Made by a program: the position numbers and the translations under genes
Shown here: in pieces, positions 1 through 7,800 of the stretch
Numbering within the stretch: position 1 is the stretch's first letter
Layout: each line of letters opens with the position of its first letter
NCBI GenBank assembly: GCA_031277235.1
Contig: JAITMT010000571.1
Span: 1-12,718 of the forward strand
Source of the DNA: Tannerella sp.
Lineage (GTDB): Bacteria; Bacteroidota; Bacteroidia; Bacteroidales; Tannerellaceae
Reading direction: 5' to 3'
Length of the DNA stretch: 12,718 nt
Notes under the pieces: model-generated
What the model was told of the DNA's origin: nothing
What the model saw: only the letters and a program-made list of their open reading frames with translations
Databases searched by the model: none

Positions 1-329
1 TTCTTTAACTCGTTGATACGGCGAACGTTTGTTGCTTTCACCGTCCGCAATTCCTCCTGCAAACGCTGAACCTTTTCCTGTTCCGTTGTCAGCAACGCGA
101 TCAGCGAATCGTTTCCCACACTGAATTTGTAGCCTTCGTATTGCAGGGATAATTCTTCGTATTCGTCCAGCCACATCTCTTTATCGAGTTCAAATCCTTC
201 CGTTATTTCGTTCATTTGCTTCTGCTGATGGAAGATGTAATATCCTCCCACTCCCAGCAGAATCAACAAAATGATAATTACAAATATCAGCCAGGTCTTC
301 CTGTTTACTGCTTTTTCTTCTTCGTCCAT
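1..329 (-). CDS. Conserved Bacteroidales membrane-anchored coiled-coil protein (partial, 3' end cut by window edge)
   Basis: The ATG lies at 329-327, and 109 codons are visible before the window edge. The protein opens with an acidic, lysine-containing stretch (MDEEEKAVNRK). A single hydrophobic segment follows at about residues 12-33 (WLIFVIIILLILLG). The rest is a charged, heptad-like region rich in E, K, Q and L (about 35-109), with recognisable stretches YEGYKF, NDSL and TTEQEKVQRL. This layout, a short cytoplasmic N-terminus, one membrane helix and a long coiled coil, matches an uncharacterised protein family I recall from Bacteroides-like genomes; its function is not known to me. Its start follows the stop of the DUF2442 gene after two bases, so it is probably co-transcribed with that pair. 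The C-terminus cannot be judged. Confidence 0.8.
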   Translation of the reverse strand, partial: MDEEEKAVNRKTWLIFVIIILLILLGVGGYYIFHQQKQMNEITEGFELDKEMWLDEYEELSLQYEGYKFSVGNDSLIALLTTEQEKVQRLQEELRTVKATNVRRINELK

Positions 330-331
330 AA

Positions 332-613
332 TTATAAAATTCCCGTATATAAATTCTCAACCGGAAAAATCATATCATAATTATTCCAGTTAATATTACC
401 GTTTATCACACTGAATTGCAAGAAATTATCTTTATTGATATATTTTTTCACAAAGGGATTTAACGACTTTTTCAAAAATGCTTCAAAATCCACATTTTTT
501 CTTTCTCCGTTAACGAACTTTATTTCAAGCACATAATCTTTCACGTAATTTGCTGTCTTTACCTTTGGAATATTCAAATAGTCAGTACTGTAATCCTTTA
601 CAATTTTTATCAT
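332..613 (-). CDS. DUF2442-domain small protein
   Basis: This 93-residue protein resembles the DUF2442 family. An N-terminal beta-strand region (YVKDYVLEIKFVNGERKNVDF, about residues 23-43, given here only as the start of the domain) is followed by FEAFLKKSLNPF. A C-terminal NGNINWNNYDMIFPVENLY matches the family's usual W-x-x-G/N-x-D-x-x-P-x-x-LY ending. DUF2442 proteins have no proven activity that I know of. They are often encoded next to DUF4160 proteins, as here. The ATG (613-611) overlaps the TGA of the upstream DUF4160 gene (ATGA), which points to translational coupling. The gene is far more AT-rich than the glycosidase genes nearby, which suggests acquisition by transfer. An antitoxin or partner role is inference only. 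Confidence 0.75.
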   Translation of the reverse strand: MIKIVKDYSTDYLNIPKVKTANYVKDYVLEIKFVNGERKNVDFEAFLKKSLNPFVKKYINKDNFLQFSVINGNINWNNYDMIFPVENLYTGIL

Positions 614-912
614 ATTTTCTCTTTTATTTTTTCAAACTTTATATCTTTATGATATACAAAATAATCAATCCACTTTTGCACAATTATATACGAATATTTT
701 TGTAAAAAATCTTCAAAGTCTTTTAATTTTTTTCCTTTTAGCGGCTTTGTACCCTTTACAGTCTTTATTCTAATTTCTTCAATCACTCCATTCTCAATGT
801 GAAATTCTGCTTTACTCTCAAATTCACCATATTGAGCGTGTACATGAATAGGTTCATGTTCGTTAGAATAGAAAAAAATCAAAATTCCTAAATATTCATA
901 TATACTCGGCAT
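610..912 (-). CDS. DUF4160-domain small protein
   Basis: The 100-residue product begins MPSIYEYLGI and carries the DUF4160 hallmark: a hydrophobic strand, then a histidine-rich HEPIHVHAQYGE motif (residues 19-30) and an acidic strand. A lysine-rich middle (KGTKPLKGKKLKDF) and a helical C-terminus follow. An in-frame ATG at 939 would add nine residues. I chose the ATG at 912 because the family normally starts MPxI and because the -7 box TACTTTTG (944-937) overlaps the upstream ATG, so that codon should lie outside the transcript. The stop overlaps the start of the DUF2442 gene by four bases. Such pairs look like two-gene toxin-antitoxin cassettes, but which partner would be toxic is not known from the sequence. 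Base composition is strongly AT-rich. Confidence 0.78.
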   Translation of the reverse strand: MPSIYEYLGILIFFYSNEHEPIHVHAQYGEFESKAEFHIENGVIEEIRIKTVKGTKPLKGKKLKDFEDFLQKYSYIIVQKWIDYFVYHKDIKFEKIKEKI

Positions 913-936
913 AATCTTTCTCTTAAAAAAACTCTG

Positions 937-944
937 CAAAAGTA
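937..944 (-). promoter_or_regulatory. -7 promoter box for the DUF4160-DUF2442 operon
   Basis: On the minus strand this reads TACTTTTG, an exact match to the Bacteroidota -7 consensus TAnnTTTG. It sits 24 bases upstream of the chosen DUF4160 start at 912. No convincing -33 TTTG element is seen 19-21 bases upstream. It may also drive the coiled-coil gene beyond DUF2442. Confidence 0.55.
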
Positions 945-1055
945 CGAATTATTTTGGAAACAGCCATAATTTCCGGATTTTTTGAGGTTAGAGAGTTTCA
1001 ACTACTGCATGAAATCCGGTTTTGCATGACAAAAATCTTTCACCGCAAAGGGAAT

Positions 1056-1715
1056 TTATAACACGACGGCACGCAGCATTTCCCTTTTTCCGCCTGCGCC
1101 GGGGATGCGTTCGACGGTAAAACCGGCTTGCTGCATTATTCGTCGAACACTTCCTTTGGCGCAATAGGTTGTAAGAATACCGCCCGGATTCATGGCAGAA
1201 AACAACTTTTCAAACAAATCCAACGACCAGACTTCCGGCTGTTTACCGGGCGCAAATGCATCGTAGTAAACCACGTCGTAGCGGTCGGGAAAATCAAACG
1301 CCCTGAAATCAACCGCCAATTTCTGCAAAGTGAAACAGGGCGTTATCGAAACCGGAATCTCCCATTCGGATTGATGCAACTGTCTGAGCAACAAGCGGTT
1401 TTCCGGCAGATAATTCAGTTGCTCCGTAATATCCGGCGGCAAGGGAAATTTTTCCAAAGTGGTATAGTTGATTGCTATCTTCTGTTTTTCGGCTTCCAGT
1501 GCGGTGAGAAACGCATTCAATCCCGAACCGAAACCCAATTCAAGTACCTGTATTTCCTCCGTTCTGGAATTTTTGACATAATGCAACAGTCCCGACTCCA
1601 GATACACGTGTCGTGCTTCCAGAACGGCTCCGTTCATCGAATGATAATGTTCATCCAATTCCGGGACATACAGCGTAAACGAACTGTCGGCAGTTGTTTT
1701 CAGCAACTTTTCCAA
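1056..1715 (-). CDS. mnmD: tRNA (5-methylaminomethyl-2-thiouridine)(34) methyltransferase MnmD
   Basis: This is a stand-alone member of the methyltransferase half of MnmC (Methyltransf_30 family). It uses S-adenosylmethionine to turn 5-aminomethyl-(2-thio)uridine at the tRNA wobble position into the 5-methylaminomethyl form. Visible motifs: PELDEHYHS (residues 18-26), the SAM-binding loop ELGFGSGLN (59-67), TTLEKFP with acidic E88 after strand 2, YYDAFAPGKQPEVW (150-163), YCAKGSVRR (184-192) and GKREM near the end. The FAD oxidase half of MnmC is absent, as is usual in Bacteroidota. No in-frame ATG is available: the frame opens after a TGA at 1751-1749. The best start is TTG at 1715, although CTG at 1733 would also work. 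The start lies 8 bases after the GH9 stop, so expression probably depends on the glycosidase operon. Confidence 0.9.
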   Translation of the reverse strand: MEKLLKTTADSSFTLYVPELDEHYHSMNGAVLEARHVYLESGLLHYVKNSRTEEIQVLELGFGSGLNAFLTALEAEKQKIAINYTTLEKFPLPPDITEQLNYLPENRLLLRQLHQSEWEIPVSITPCFTLQKLAVDFRAFDFPDRYDVVYYDAFAPGKQPEVWSLDLFEKLFSAMNPGGILTTYCAKGSVRRIMQQAGFTVERIPGAGGKREMLRAVVL

Positions 1716-1723
1716 TCCGGGTT

Positions 1724-3430
1724 TTATTTCCAGTTTGCCTGTTCCGCTTCAACCGCATTCAGCAGATACACCGCCGGGGCATTCCAGTTGATGGCTATTT
1801 CGTTGGAAGCGAACGATTCCATGACGTCCACAAACGAAGTTTCCGGCTCGGTAAAGGGATAATTGCATCTGTCCTGCCTTCCGGGATTCGGTCCGCCGGA
1901 AAGTAATCCGGGCACGGGGGCTTCGATTCCGTCAGCCACCGAAGGACGGTGGTGCGGATTCATGACGCGCTTCGAACCGAAATCCGTTATAAAACAGTAA
2001 CCGGTTGCGTTCCGTCCCAATAAATAATCGGCATTGGTGAGCGCAGCATTCAAGTATTTGATATTGTGCGTCAAACGGTAAGCCTGTATCAGTAAAATCC
2101 CCTGATTGGCGGCTACCGAATTGCTTCCCCATACGAAATCCTTTACATCCTGTCCCATCACTACTCCGAAAGCGTTGGTCGGTATGGAATCCGTAAACCT
2201 GTCAGCCGTTTCAAGAAGTTTCCGGGTGAAATCGGCGATAAATTCCGGTTCCTTTATCCGGAGCATCGTGTAAACTCCGAGCAGATACACTTGATTCCAG
2301 GTTGGAATTTGCCACTCGTCGTTCAAATATTCTTTGGCTTTATCCCTGTATATCGGCTCCGAAGTCGCGGCATACATTTCGGTTGCCGCCCAAAACCATT
2401 CGTCATTTAAGCGTCTATCGCCATAATCTCCGGTCGAGATAGCCGGTTTAAACTCCTTACTCATGGCGAATTGATTGTATAAAATATCGGGGTGCTGCAA
2501 TGCCCAACTCCATGCCTGTTTAGCCGCGAGCAGGCAACTGTCAGCCAATCCGGGCAATTCTTCCGCGAATGGAGCAAACACGCGGGAAGCCTGCGCCGTT
2601 ACGGCTATGAAATTGAGCGCTGCCGCCGTACTTTTCTGTATTACGTAACGCGGGGCTTTGGTTACTCCGGGCATGACCATTCCGTCGAAAGCGGCGTTGG
2701 TACATTTGTGATAGACCCCGCCGTCGTTCGGGTCTTGCATGGTGAGCATCCAGCGGAGGTTGCAAAGAATTTCATTCAACAAGTCGGGAATGCCGTCCCC
2801 GGTTTCGGGAATATTCACGTCGAGTTTCTGAAAATATCCGGGAAAATCTTCGTAAGCCGAAAGCAGCGTAGCCGTTGTGATTCCGCTGTTTACGATGTAT
2901 TTGTTGTAATCTCCGGCGTCATACCATCCGCCCGGCGAAGAGATGATTGTTCCTGCCGGACGCTGTTCGGTAGCCGCAGAGGGATGCACTTCCACCTGCG
3001 TATCCGGATGACCTGCCGGACGCGCCCATTTACCGGCGTATTTTTCCTCAAGCGGATCGGAAACCCGCTGATAATAAAACGCTTTCAGGGTGGCTTTCGC
3101 TACATCATTGAGAACGTTCTCGCCAATGGTGAAAACGCCTGATTCCTGATTTCCCGCAACCAAACGGTATTTGCCGGGCTTCTTGAATTTGGTAAAATCG
3201 GCTTGACGAACTTCCAGGGATGAATTTTTTGAACGCACCGGTTCGCTTAATTTTCCCTTATAGACTTTTTTACCCGCTTCCGTTACGATTGTGAAATTTT
3301 TCACGTTCGGGTCGGAGATTACCGCCGCCTTTTTCGGCGCCTTCCTGTAAAATCCCAACTGGTTGATTTCAACTTGCCCGTATCCTGCCAGGCAGACGAG
3401 CAAACTCAGAGTTAATAATTTGATTCTCAT
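1724..3430 (-). CDS. Glycoside hydrolase family 9 endoglucanase with N-terminal Ig-like (CelD_N) domain
   Basis: GH9 enzymes cut beta-1,4-glucosidic bonds in cellulose and related beta-glucans by inversion. This 568-residue protein has a Sec signal peptide (hydrophobic LLTLSLLVCLAGYG, probable cleavage before Q19; the Cys is not in a proper lipobox). A CelD_N immunoglobulin-like domain follows (about 20-103, starting VEINQLGFY), then the (alpha/alpha)6 catalytic domain (about 108-565). Catalytic motifs are intact: GGWYDAGDYNKY (167-178; D171 and D174, catalytic base region), NPHHRPS (491-497; substrate-binding His/Arg) and SNEIAINWNAP (542-552; general acid E544). There is no carbohydrate-binding module or C-terminal sorting domain. 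The protein therefore appears periplasmic rather than anchored outside. The ATG at 3430 follows the GH5 stop by 5 bases, so the two genes form one operon. Confidence 0.95.
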   Translation of the reverse strand: MRIKLLTLSLLVCLAGYGQVEINQLGFYRKAPKKAAVISDPNVKNFTIVTEAGKKVYKGKLSEPVRSKNSSLEVRQADFTKFKKPGKYRLVAGNQESGVFTIGENVLNDVAKATLKAFYYQRVSDPLEEKYAGKWARPAGHPDTQVEVHPSAATEQRPAGTIISSPGGWYDAGDYNKYIVNSGITTATLLSAYEDFPGYFQKLDVNIPETGDGIPDLLNEILCNLRWMLTMQDPNDGGVYHKCTNAAFDGMVMPGVTKAPRYVIQKSTAAALNFIAVTAQASRVFAPFAEELPGLADSCLLAAKQAWSWALQHPDILYNQFAMSKEFKPAISTGDYGDRRLNDEWFWAATEMYAATSEPIYRDKAKEYLNDEWQIPTWNQVYLLGVYTMLRIKEPEFIADFTRKLLETADRFTDSIPTNAFGVVMGQDVKDFVWGSNSVAANQGILLIQAYRLTHNIKYLNAALTNADYLLGRNATGYCFITDFGSKRVMNPHHRPSVADGIEAPVPGLLSGGPNPGRQDRCNYPFTEPETSFVDVMESFASNEIAINWNAPAVYLLNAVEAEQANWK

Positions 3431-3435
3431 GATAT

Positions 3436-4590
3436 TTAATATTTTTGCAATAAATTCAATAATTTTTTATCCAACTGATGACCGTGGAAATCTTCGTATG
3501 CCACGTCTTTCCGACCGGAATCGAGCAGTCCGAAATCGCCGCGGAAATTCCACAATCCCCATCCTATTCCGTTGGAAGTGAGTATGTCCAACTGGTCGTT
3601 GAACCATGCCAGGAATACTTCATGCGGCGTTTCCCTATAACATCCGCACTCTCCGCAATGAACGCCGACGCCTCTTTTAACCAGGTCAATCCAGGGCTGA
3701 TAGAATTTTTCCAATACTTCCCTGTTAAATTCCTGTCCGTTTATAGTTCCGGGCCAGACGGGCATGGGAGCGTCGTCGGGATTTTTCCATACCCAACCGG
3801 CGCGATAATGCGAAACGTAGTGGGGATAATATCCGCGACAACTCTGTGCGATGGGCAAATCTTCCAGTTCGGGCGTAACCAGCGAGCCGCCGTGATTGCC
3901 GTCCGCGACGACTAACCGGTCGGGATTGTGTTTGTGAATAACGTCCAGGCATCCTTTGGCCACTTTCCGGTAAGTTTCTCCCGGAATCGCCGTAGAGGGG
4001 CAAAACTGGTCGTTCATGTCTTCCTTGTAGCAGGGTTCGTTAACAAGGTCGAAACTCAGCAGTTTGGGCGAGATATGCTTCAAGCGTTCAGCCCACATTT
4101 CCCAGTGCGTGTAAAAAGCCTGTTGCGCTTCATCGTCTTTCCACAGATTGAACGGTTCCCGAAATCCGGCATTGATGCAAAAACCGGGAGCACGGTGCAG
4201 GTTCAGACTCACATGCAATCCCTGTTTGTTGGCGGCGTCAATCGTCTTTTCGATAATCTCAACGGCTTCTTCGTTGAACTCGACGGTCTGTTCGGGCGTG
4301 ATGGGAGTCTCGCTTCGGGGATTGTATTTCAGGTATCCCGGATAAGCCATCGGAAAACGGACAAAGTCGAATCCCCAGTCCGCCATCCATTTGAAATCCT
4401 GTTCCGTAGCGGCGAAACGCGAACCGTTCACCGGACGCGGCGAGAAGAAATCAAGGATATTGAACCCGCGCCAGCGCGGCAGTTTGTTTTTTATTTCCGG
4501 CGTGTAATTGCTTGCCCAGGCAGGCAACCCTGCCACAACTGCACCGGCGGCAGCTGTTTTTAAAAATGTGCGGCGATTGAAATGTTGCAT
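3436..4590 (-). CDS. Glycoside hydrolase family 5 beta-glycanase with twin-arginine signal
   Basis: This 384-residue protein is a retaining GH5 (clan GH-A, TIM barrel) enzyme, probably acting on a beta-glucan or beta-mannan. The N-terminus NRRTFLKTAAAGAVVAG is a twin-arginine (Tat) signal, probably cleaved near AWAS at about residue 27. Conserved positions are R78 in VRFP, H132 in NLHRAPG, acid/base E185 in VNEP, H257 and Y259 in YYPHYVSHY, nucleophile E314 in CGECG, and W347 in WGLWNFRG. The signal and barrel fill the whole protein, so there is no binding module. The subfamily cannot be set by eye, so substrate is uncertain; the GH9 neighbour favours cellulose-type beta-1,4-glucans. It is the first gene of the GH5-GH9-mnmD operon and is divergent from susC. 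Confidence 0.93.
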   Translation of the reverse strand: MQHFNRRTFLKTAAAGAVVAGLPAWASNYTPEIKNKLPRWRGFNILDFFSPRPVNGSRFAATEQDFKWMADWGFDFVRFPMAYPGYLKYNPRSETPITPEQTVEFNEEAVEIIEKTIDAANKQGLHVSLNLHRAPGFCINAGFREPFNLWKDDEAQQAFYTHWEMWAERLKHISPKLLSFDLVNEPCYKEDMNDQFCPSTAIPGETYRKVAKGCLDVIHKHNPDRLVVADGNHGGSLVTPELEDLPIAQSCRGYYPHYVSHYRAGWVWKNPDDAPMPVWPGTINGQEFNREVLEKFYQPWIDLVKRGVGVHCGECGCYRETPHEVFLAWFNDQLDILTSNGIGWGLWNFRGDFGLLDSGRKDVAYEDFHGHQLDKKLLNLLQKY

Positions 4591-4617
4591 AATATTAGAT
4601 TTTAATCAATTTGAATG

Positions 4618-4649
4618 CAAAGGTAATTGATCGTAACATAATATCAAAA
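4618..4649 (-). promoter_or_regulatory. Promoter of the GH5-GH9 operon (-33 and -7 boxes)
   Basis: On the minus strand, TTTTG (4649-4645) and TACCTTTG (4625-4618) are separated by exactly 19 bases. This fits the Bacteroidota housekeeping promoter consensus (TTTG, 19-21 bp, TAnnTTTG). The -7 box ends 27 bases before the GH5 ATG at 4590, giving a short leader. Confidence 0.7.
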
Positions 4650-4711
4650 TTATAAGTCCCTTTTTTCTGTTAAAATTTTTTGAAAAATGTTTTTATATCA
4701 AAAAATTGTTA

Positions 4712-4719
4712 TATCTTTG
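4712..4719 (+). promoter_or_regulatory. -7 promoter box upstream of susC
   Basis: TATCTTTG matches the TAnnTTTG consensus. No good -33 TTTG lies at 19-21 bases: the nearest (TTTTTTG ending at 4682) is about 29 bases upstream. This suggests a weak or activator-dependent promoter. The predicted leader before the susC ATG at 4861 is about 135 nt, long compared with that of the divergent GH5 gene. Confidence 0.5.
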
Positions 4720-4750
4720 CAAACCATTTAATACGAAAATGATGTAAACC

Positions 4751-4843
4751 ATGCGCTGCTGTTCAATTTATGACGAAATTAAAGGGACGTTTTTTTTATG
4801 CAAAAGAAATGTATTTATGAGTGAAATAAAGTCTAATTATTAA
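4751..4843 (+). other. Possible 30-codon upstream ORF in the susC leader
   Basis: An ATG at 4751 opens a 30-codon frame (MRCCSIYDEIKG..., ending IKSNY) that stops 17 bases before the susC start. It lies wholly inside the predicted leader and contains a run of eight T at 4791-4798. There is no recognisable domain or ribosome binding site, so it may be chance. Confidence 0.2.
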
Positions 4844-4860
4844 CAAAAGAAAGTATTTTT

Positions 4861-7800
4861 ATGAAAAAACTAATTCATTTTTGGATATGCATGTTTTTAA
4901 GCATGACATATGTAATTGCGCAAACGCGCAATATTCAGGGAACTGTGGTTGATGACACAGGCGAGCCACTTGTCGGCGTCTCGATCCTGCTGAAAGGGAC
5001 TTCGATAGGAGTAATATCCGATGTGGACGGCAAGTTTTCTCTTTCTGCTACTGAAGGACAGACACTTAGATTCTCCATGACCGGTATGCAGACCGTAGAA
5101 CAGGAAGCCCGGCAAGGGATGAGAGTTGTAATGCAATTCGACGAACAGATGCTGGACGAAGTGGTTGTCGTGGCGTACGGACAACAAAGGAAAGAAGCGA
5201 TTACCGGTGCGGTGGCTTCCGTAAAAGCCGAAACGCTGGAGAAGCGTCCTATTTCTGCCGCTACGGGAGCGCTTGAAGGATTGGCGCTTGGAGTACAGGT
5301 CAACAATTCATACGGAGAACCCGGAGCGGAAGCTACCATCCGTATTCGCGGATTTAACTCCATAAACGGCTCGAACGACCCGTTTTATGTAGTGAACGGA
5401 GTGCCGATGGGAGGAAATGTGGGAGACATTAATTCTGCCGATATTGAATCCATTACGATTCTCAAAGACGCATCATCCGCCGCTTTGTACGGAAACAAGG
5501 CAGGAAACGGTGTTATAATGATTACGACCAAGAGTGGACGTATCGGTGAAGACAATTTGGTTGTAACGGCAAATCTCAATTTTGGAGCCTATCAGCGTGG
5601 GATGAAAGATTATGAACGCCTCGATGCGAAGGAATATATGGAAGCATACTGGATGGGCAGGCGAAATGCTTTGGTAACCGATAATCCGGCAAAATATCCG
5701 AACTGGTCGGACGCTAACGCCGATGCGAATACAGCAGCCAGGGAAGGTTTGGTATATAACATTTTCAACAAAGACTGGAACAGCCTGTATGATTCGAATG
5801 GAAAATTATCGGCAGGCACAGAAATCTTGAATGGATATGCAGATGATTTGGATTGGTGGAAACCCCTTGAGCGTACAGGTAACCGGAGAGATTATAATCT
5901 GAATGCCGGCGGAGGTTCCAAGAGGGCATCCTATTACATGTCGGTCGGTTATCTTAACGAACAGGGTTATACCAAACAGTCTGGAATAGAACGTTTTACG
6001 GGAAACATGAAAGTAGATGTCAATCCTGCCAAATGGTTTAAAGCCGGTTTGTCTATGAACGCATCCAATTCGACGGCTAACTATATGAGCGGAGGTACCG
6101 ATAGCCGCATTTCTTTTATCAATCCGTTTTATTATGCCCGTAATGTGGCGCCAATTTATCCTGTTCATTTGCATGATGCAACAACCGGAAATTATATTCT
6201 GGATGACAACGATAATAAAATATATGATGACGGGACAAACGGAGAATTAACACGTCCGCAAAACAACGCCCGCCACGTTGCATGGGAAACGGAACTGAAT
6301 AAAGACCGCACCTATCGTACGACACTGGACGCAATCGCCTACGCAGATATATCCTTTTTGAACGATTTCGTGTTTACGATAAAAGGAAACCTGAATAATC
6401 GAAATTCCCAAAATAAATCGTACGACAATGCGATTATCGGAGACGGAAAAGGCAGTAACGGACGTATGAGCCAGACCGACTACAGATATCGGAATTATCT
6501 GGTACAACAACTGCTAACCTGGAAACATACGTTCGGCGGTGTTCATAATGTGGATGTTTTGTTGGGGCATGAGAACTATAATTATATGTATCAATATACT
6601 TATGATTACAAAACGGATCAGAAATTTGCCGGTCTGATGGAATTAACAAATTTCAGTACAATGACTTCAATGAACGGTTATCAGCAGAATTATAAAACCG
6701 AAGGTTATTTATCGAGAGCCGGTTATAATTACGATAACAAGTATTTTGTTGAAGGTTCGTTCCGCCGCGACGGTACTTCACGCTTTTACAAAGACAACCG
6801 CTGGGGTAACTTCTGGTCAATCGGCGGCAGTTGGATTGTATCGCGGGAAGAATTTATGAGATACATAGACTGGATAGACTACCTGAAACTCCGTGCGGCT
6901 TATGGAGAAACCGGCCAGGATGACGGCGCCAGTTATTATGCCTGGATGGCGTTGTATTACTCGGCAACAAACGGAGGCAATGGCGCTCTGTACAAATCCC
7001 AAAATGAAGCAAGAGACGTCAACTGGGAAACGACAGGATCGTTCAGCGCTGCGGTAGAAACAAGATTGTTTGATCGTGCCAACCTGAGTGTCGAATATTT
7101 CGATAAAAGATCCATTGATCTTTTGTTCAACGTAACCATGCCCTCTTCGATGGGAGGTGTCGTGAACGGTACCGCTACCGGCTCTGCTACGTCTTCAACG
7201 GGAAACCGCCCGACTGTTTTGAAAAATCTCGGTACAGTTTCCAATAGAGGTCTTGAAATCGGTTTGGATGTGGATGTTATCAAGACAAGAAACTTAACCT
7301 GGAATATCGGTACAAACTTTAATTACATAAATACCAAAGTTGTTAAATTACCGGATGAATACAAGGAAGACGGTTATATTTCGGGACAATTTAAACGTAT
7401 GGAAGGGCATGGAATCTATGATTATTGGCTATACCAGTATGCAGGGATTGACAAAAGCGACGGTCGTTCCCTATATCTTCTGGATGCTGAGTTATTTTAT
7501 ATTCCGGATGACGGATATACAGGCTCGGGCGCTAAAACGGACGATGAAACGAGAACCGTCATGGCTGCGGGAAATTATAAAATAATAAATGGCGAAGCAT
7601 ACGTTTATAATACTACCTACGCAAAAAAAGACTGGAGCGGAACAGCACAGCCCAATGTATTCGGGTCGTTTACCACATCTTTAGAATTCAAAGGGTTCCA
7701 GTTGTCGGGACTGGTTACTTATGCGCTCGGCGCTAAAACGTATGATCAAACCTATCTCAATCTCATGTCAATATCGGCAGCCCCTTCTGCCTTACATGTT

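Noticed and set aside
913..939. Longer DUF4160 protein starting at ATG 939
   Set aside because: The ATG lies within the -7 promoter box, and the extra nine residues precede the family-typical MPSI start.
973..1019. Inverted repeat CCGGATTT / AAATCCGG after mnmD
   Set aside because: The 8-bp stem has a 31-base loop and no T run in the mnmD direction. It is too weak to call a terminator.
1128..1862. Long plus-strand open frame opposite mnmD and the end of GH9
   Set aside because: It is antisense to well-recognised genes, shows no family motif, and has the arginine/phenylalanine-rich look of a shadow frame. The same applies to the plus-strand frames at 2492-3142, 3478-3915 and 3928-4563.
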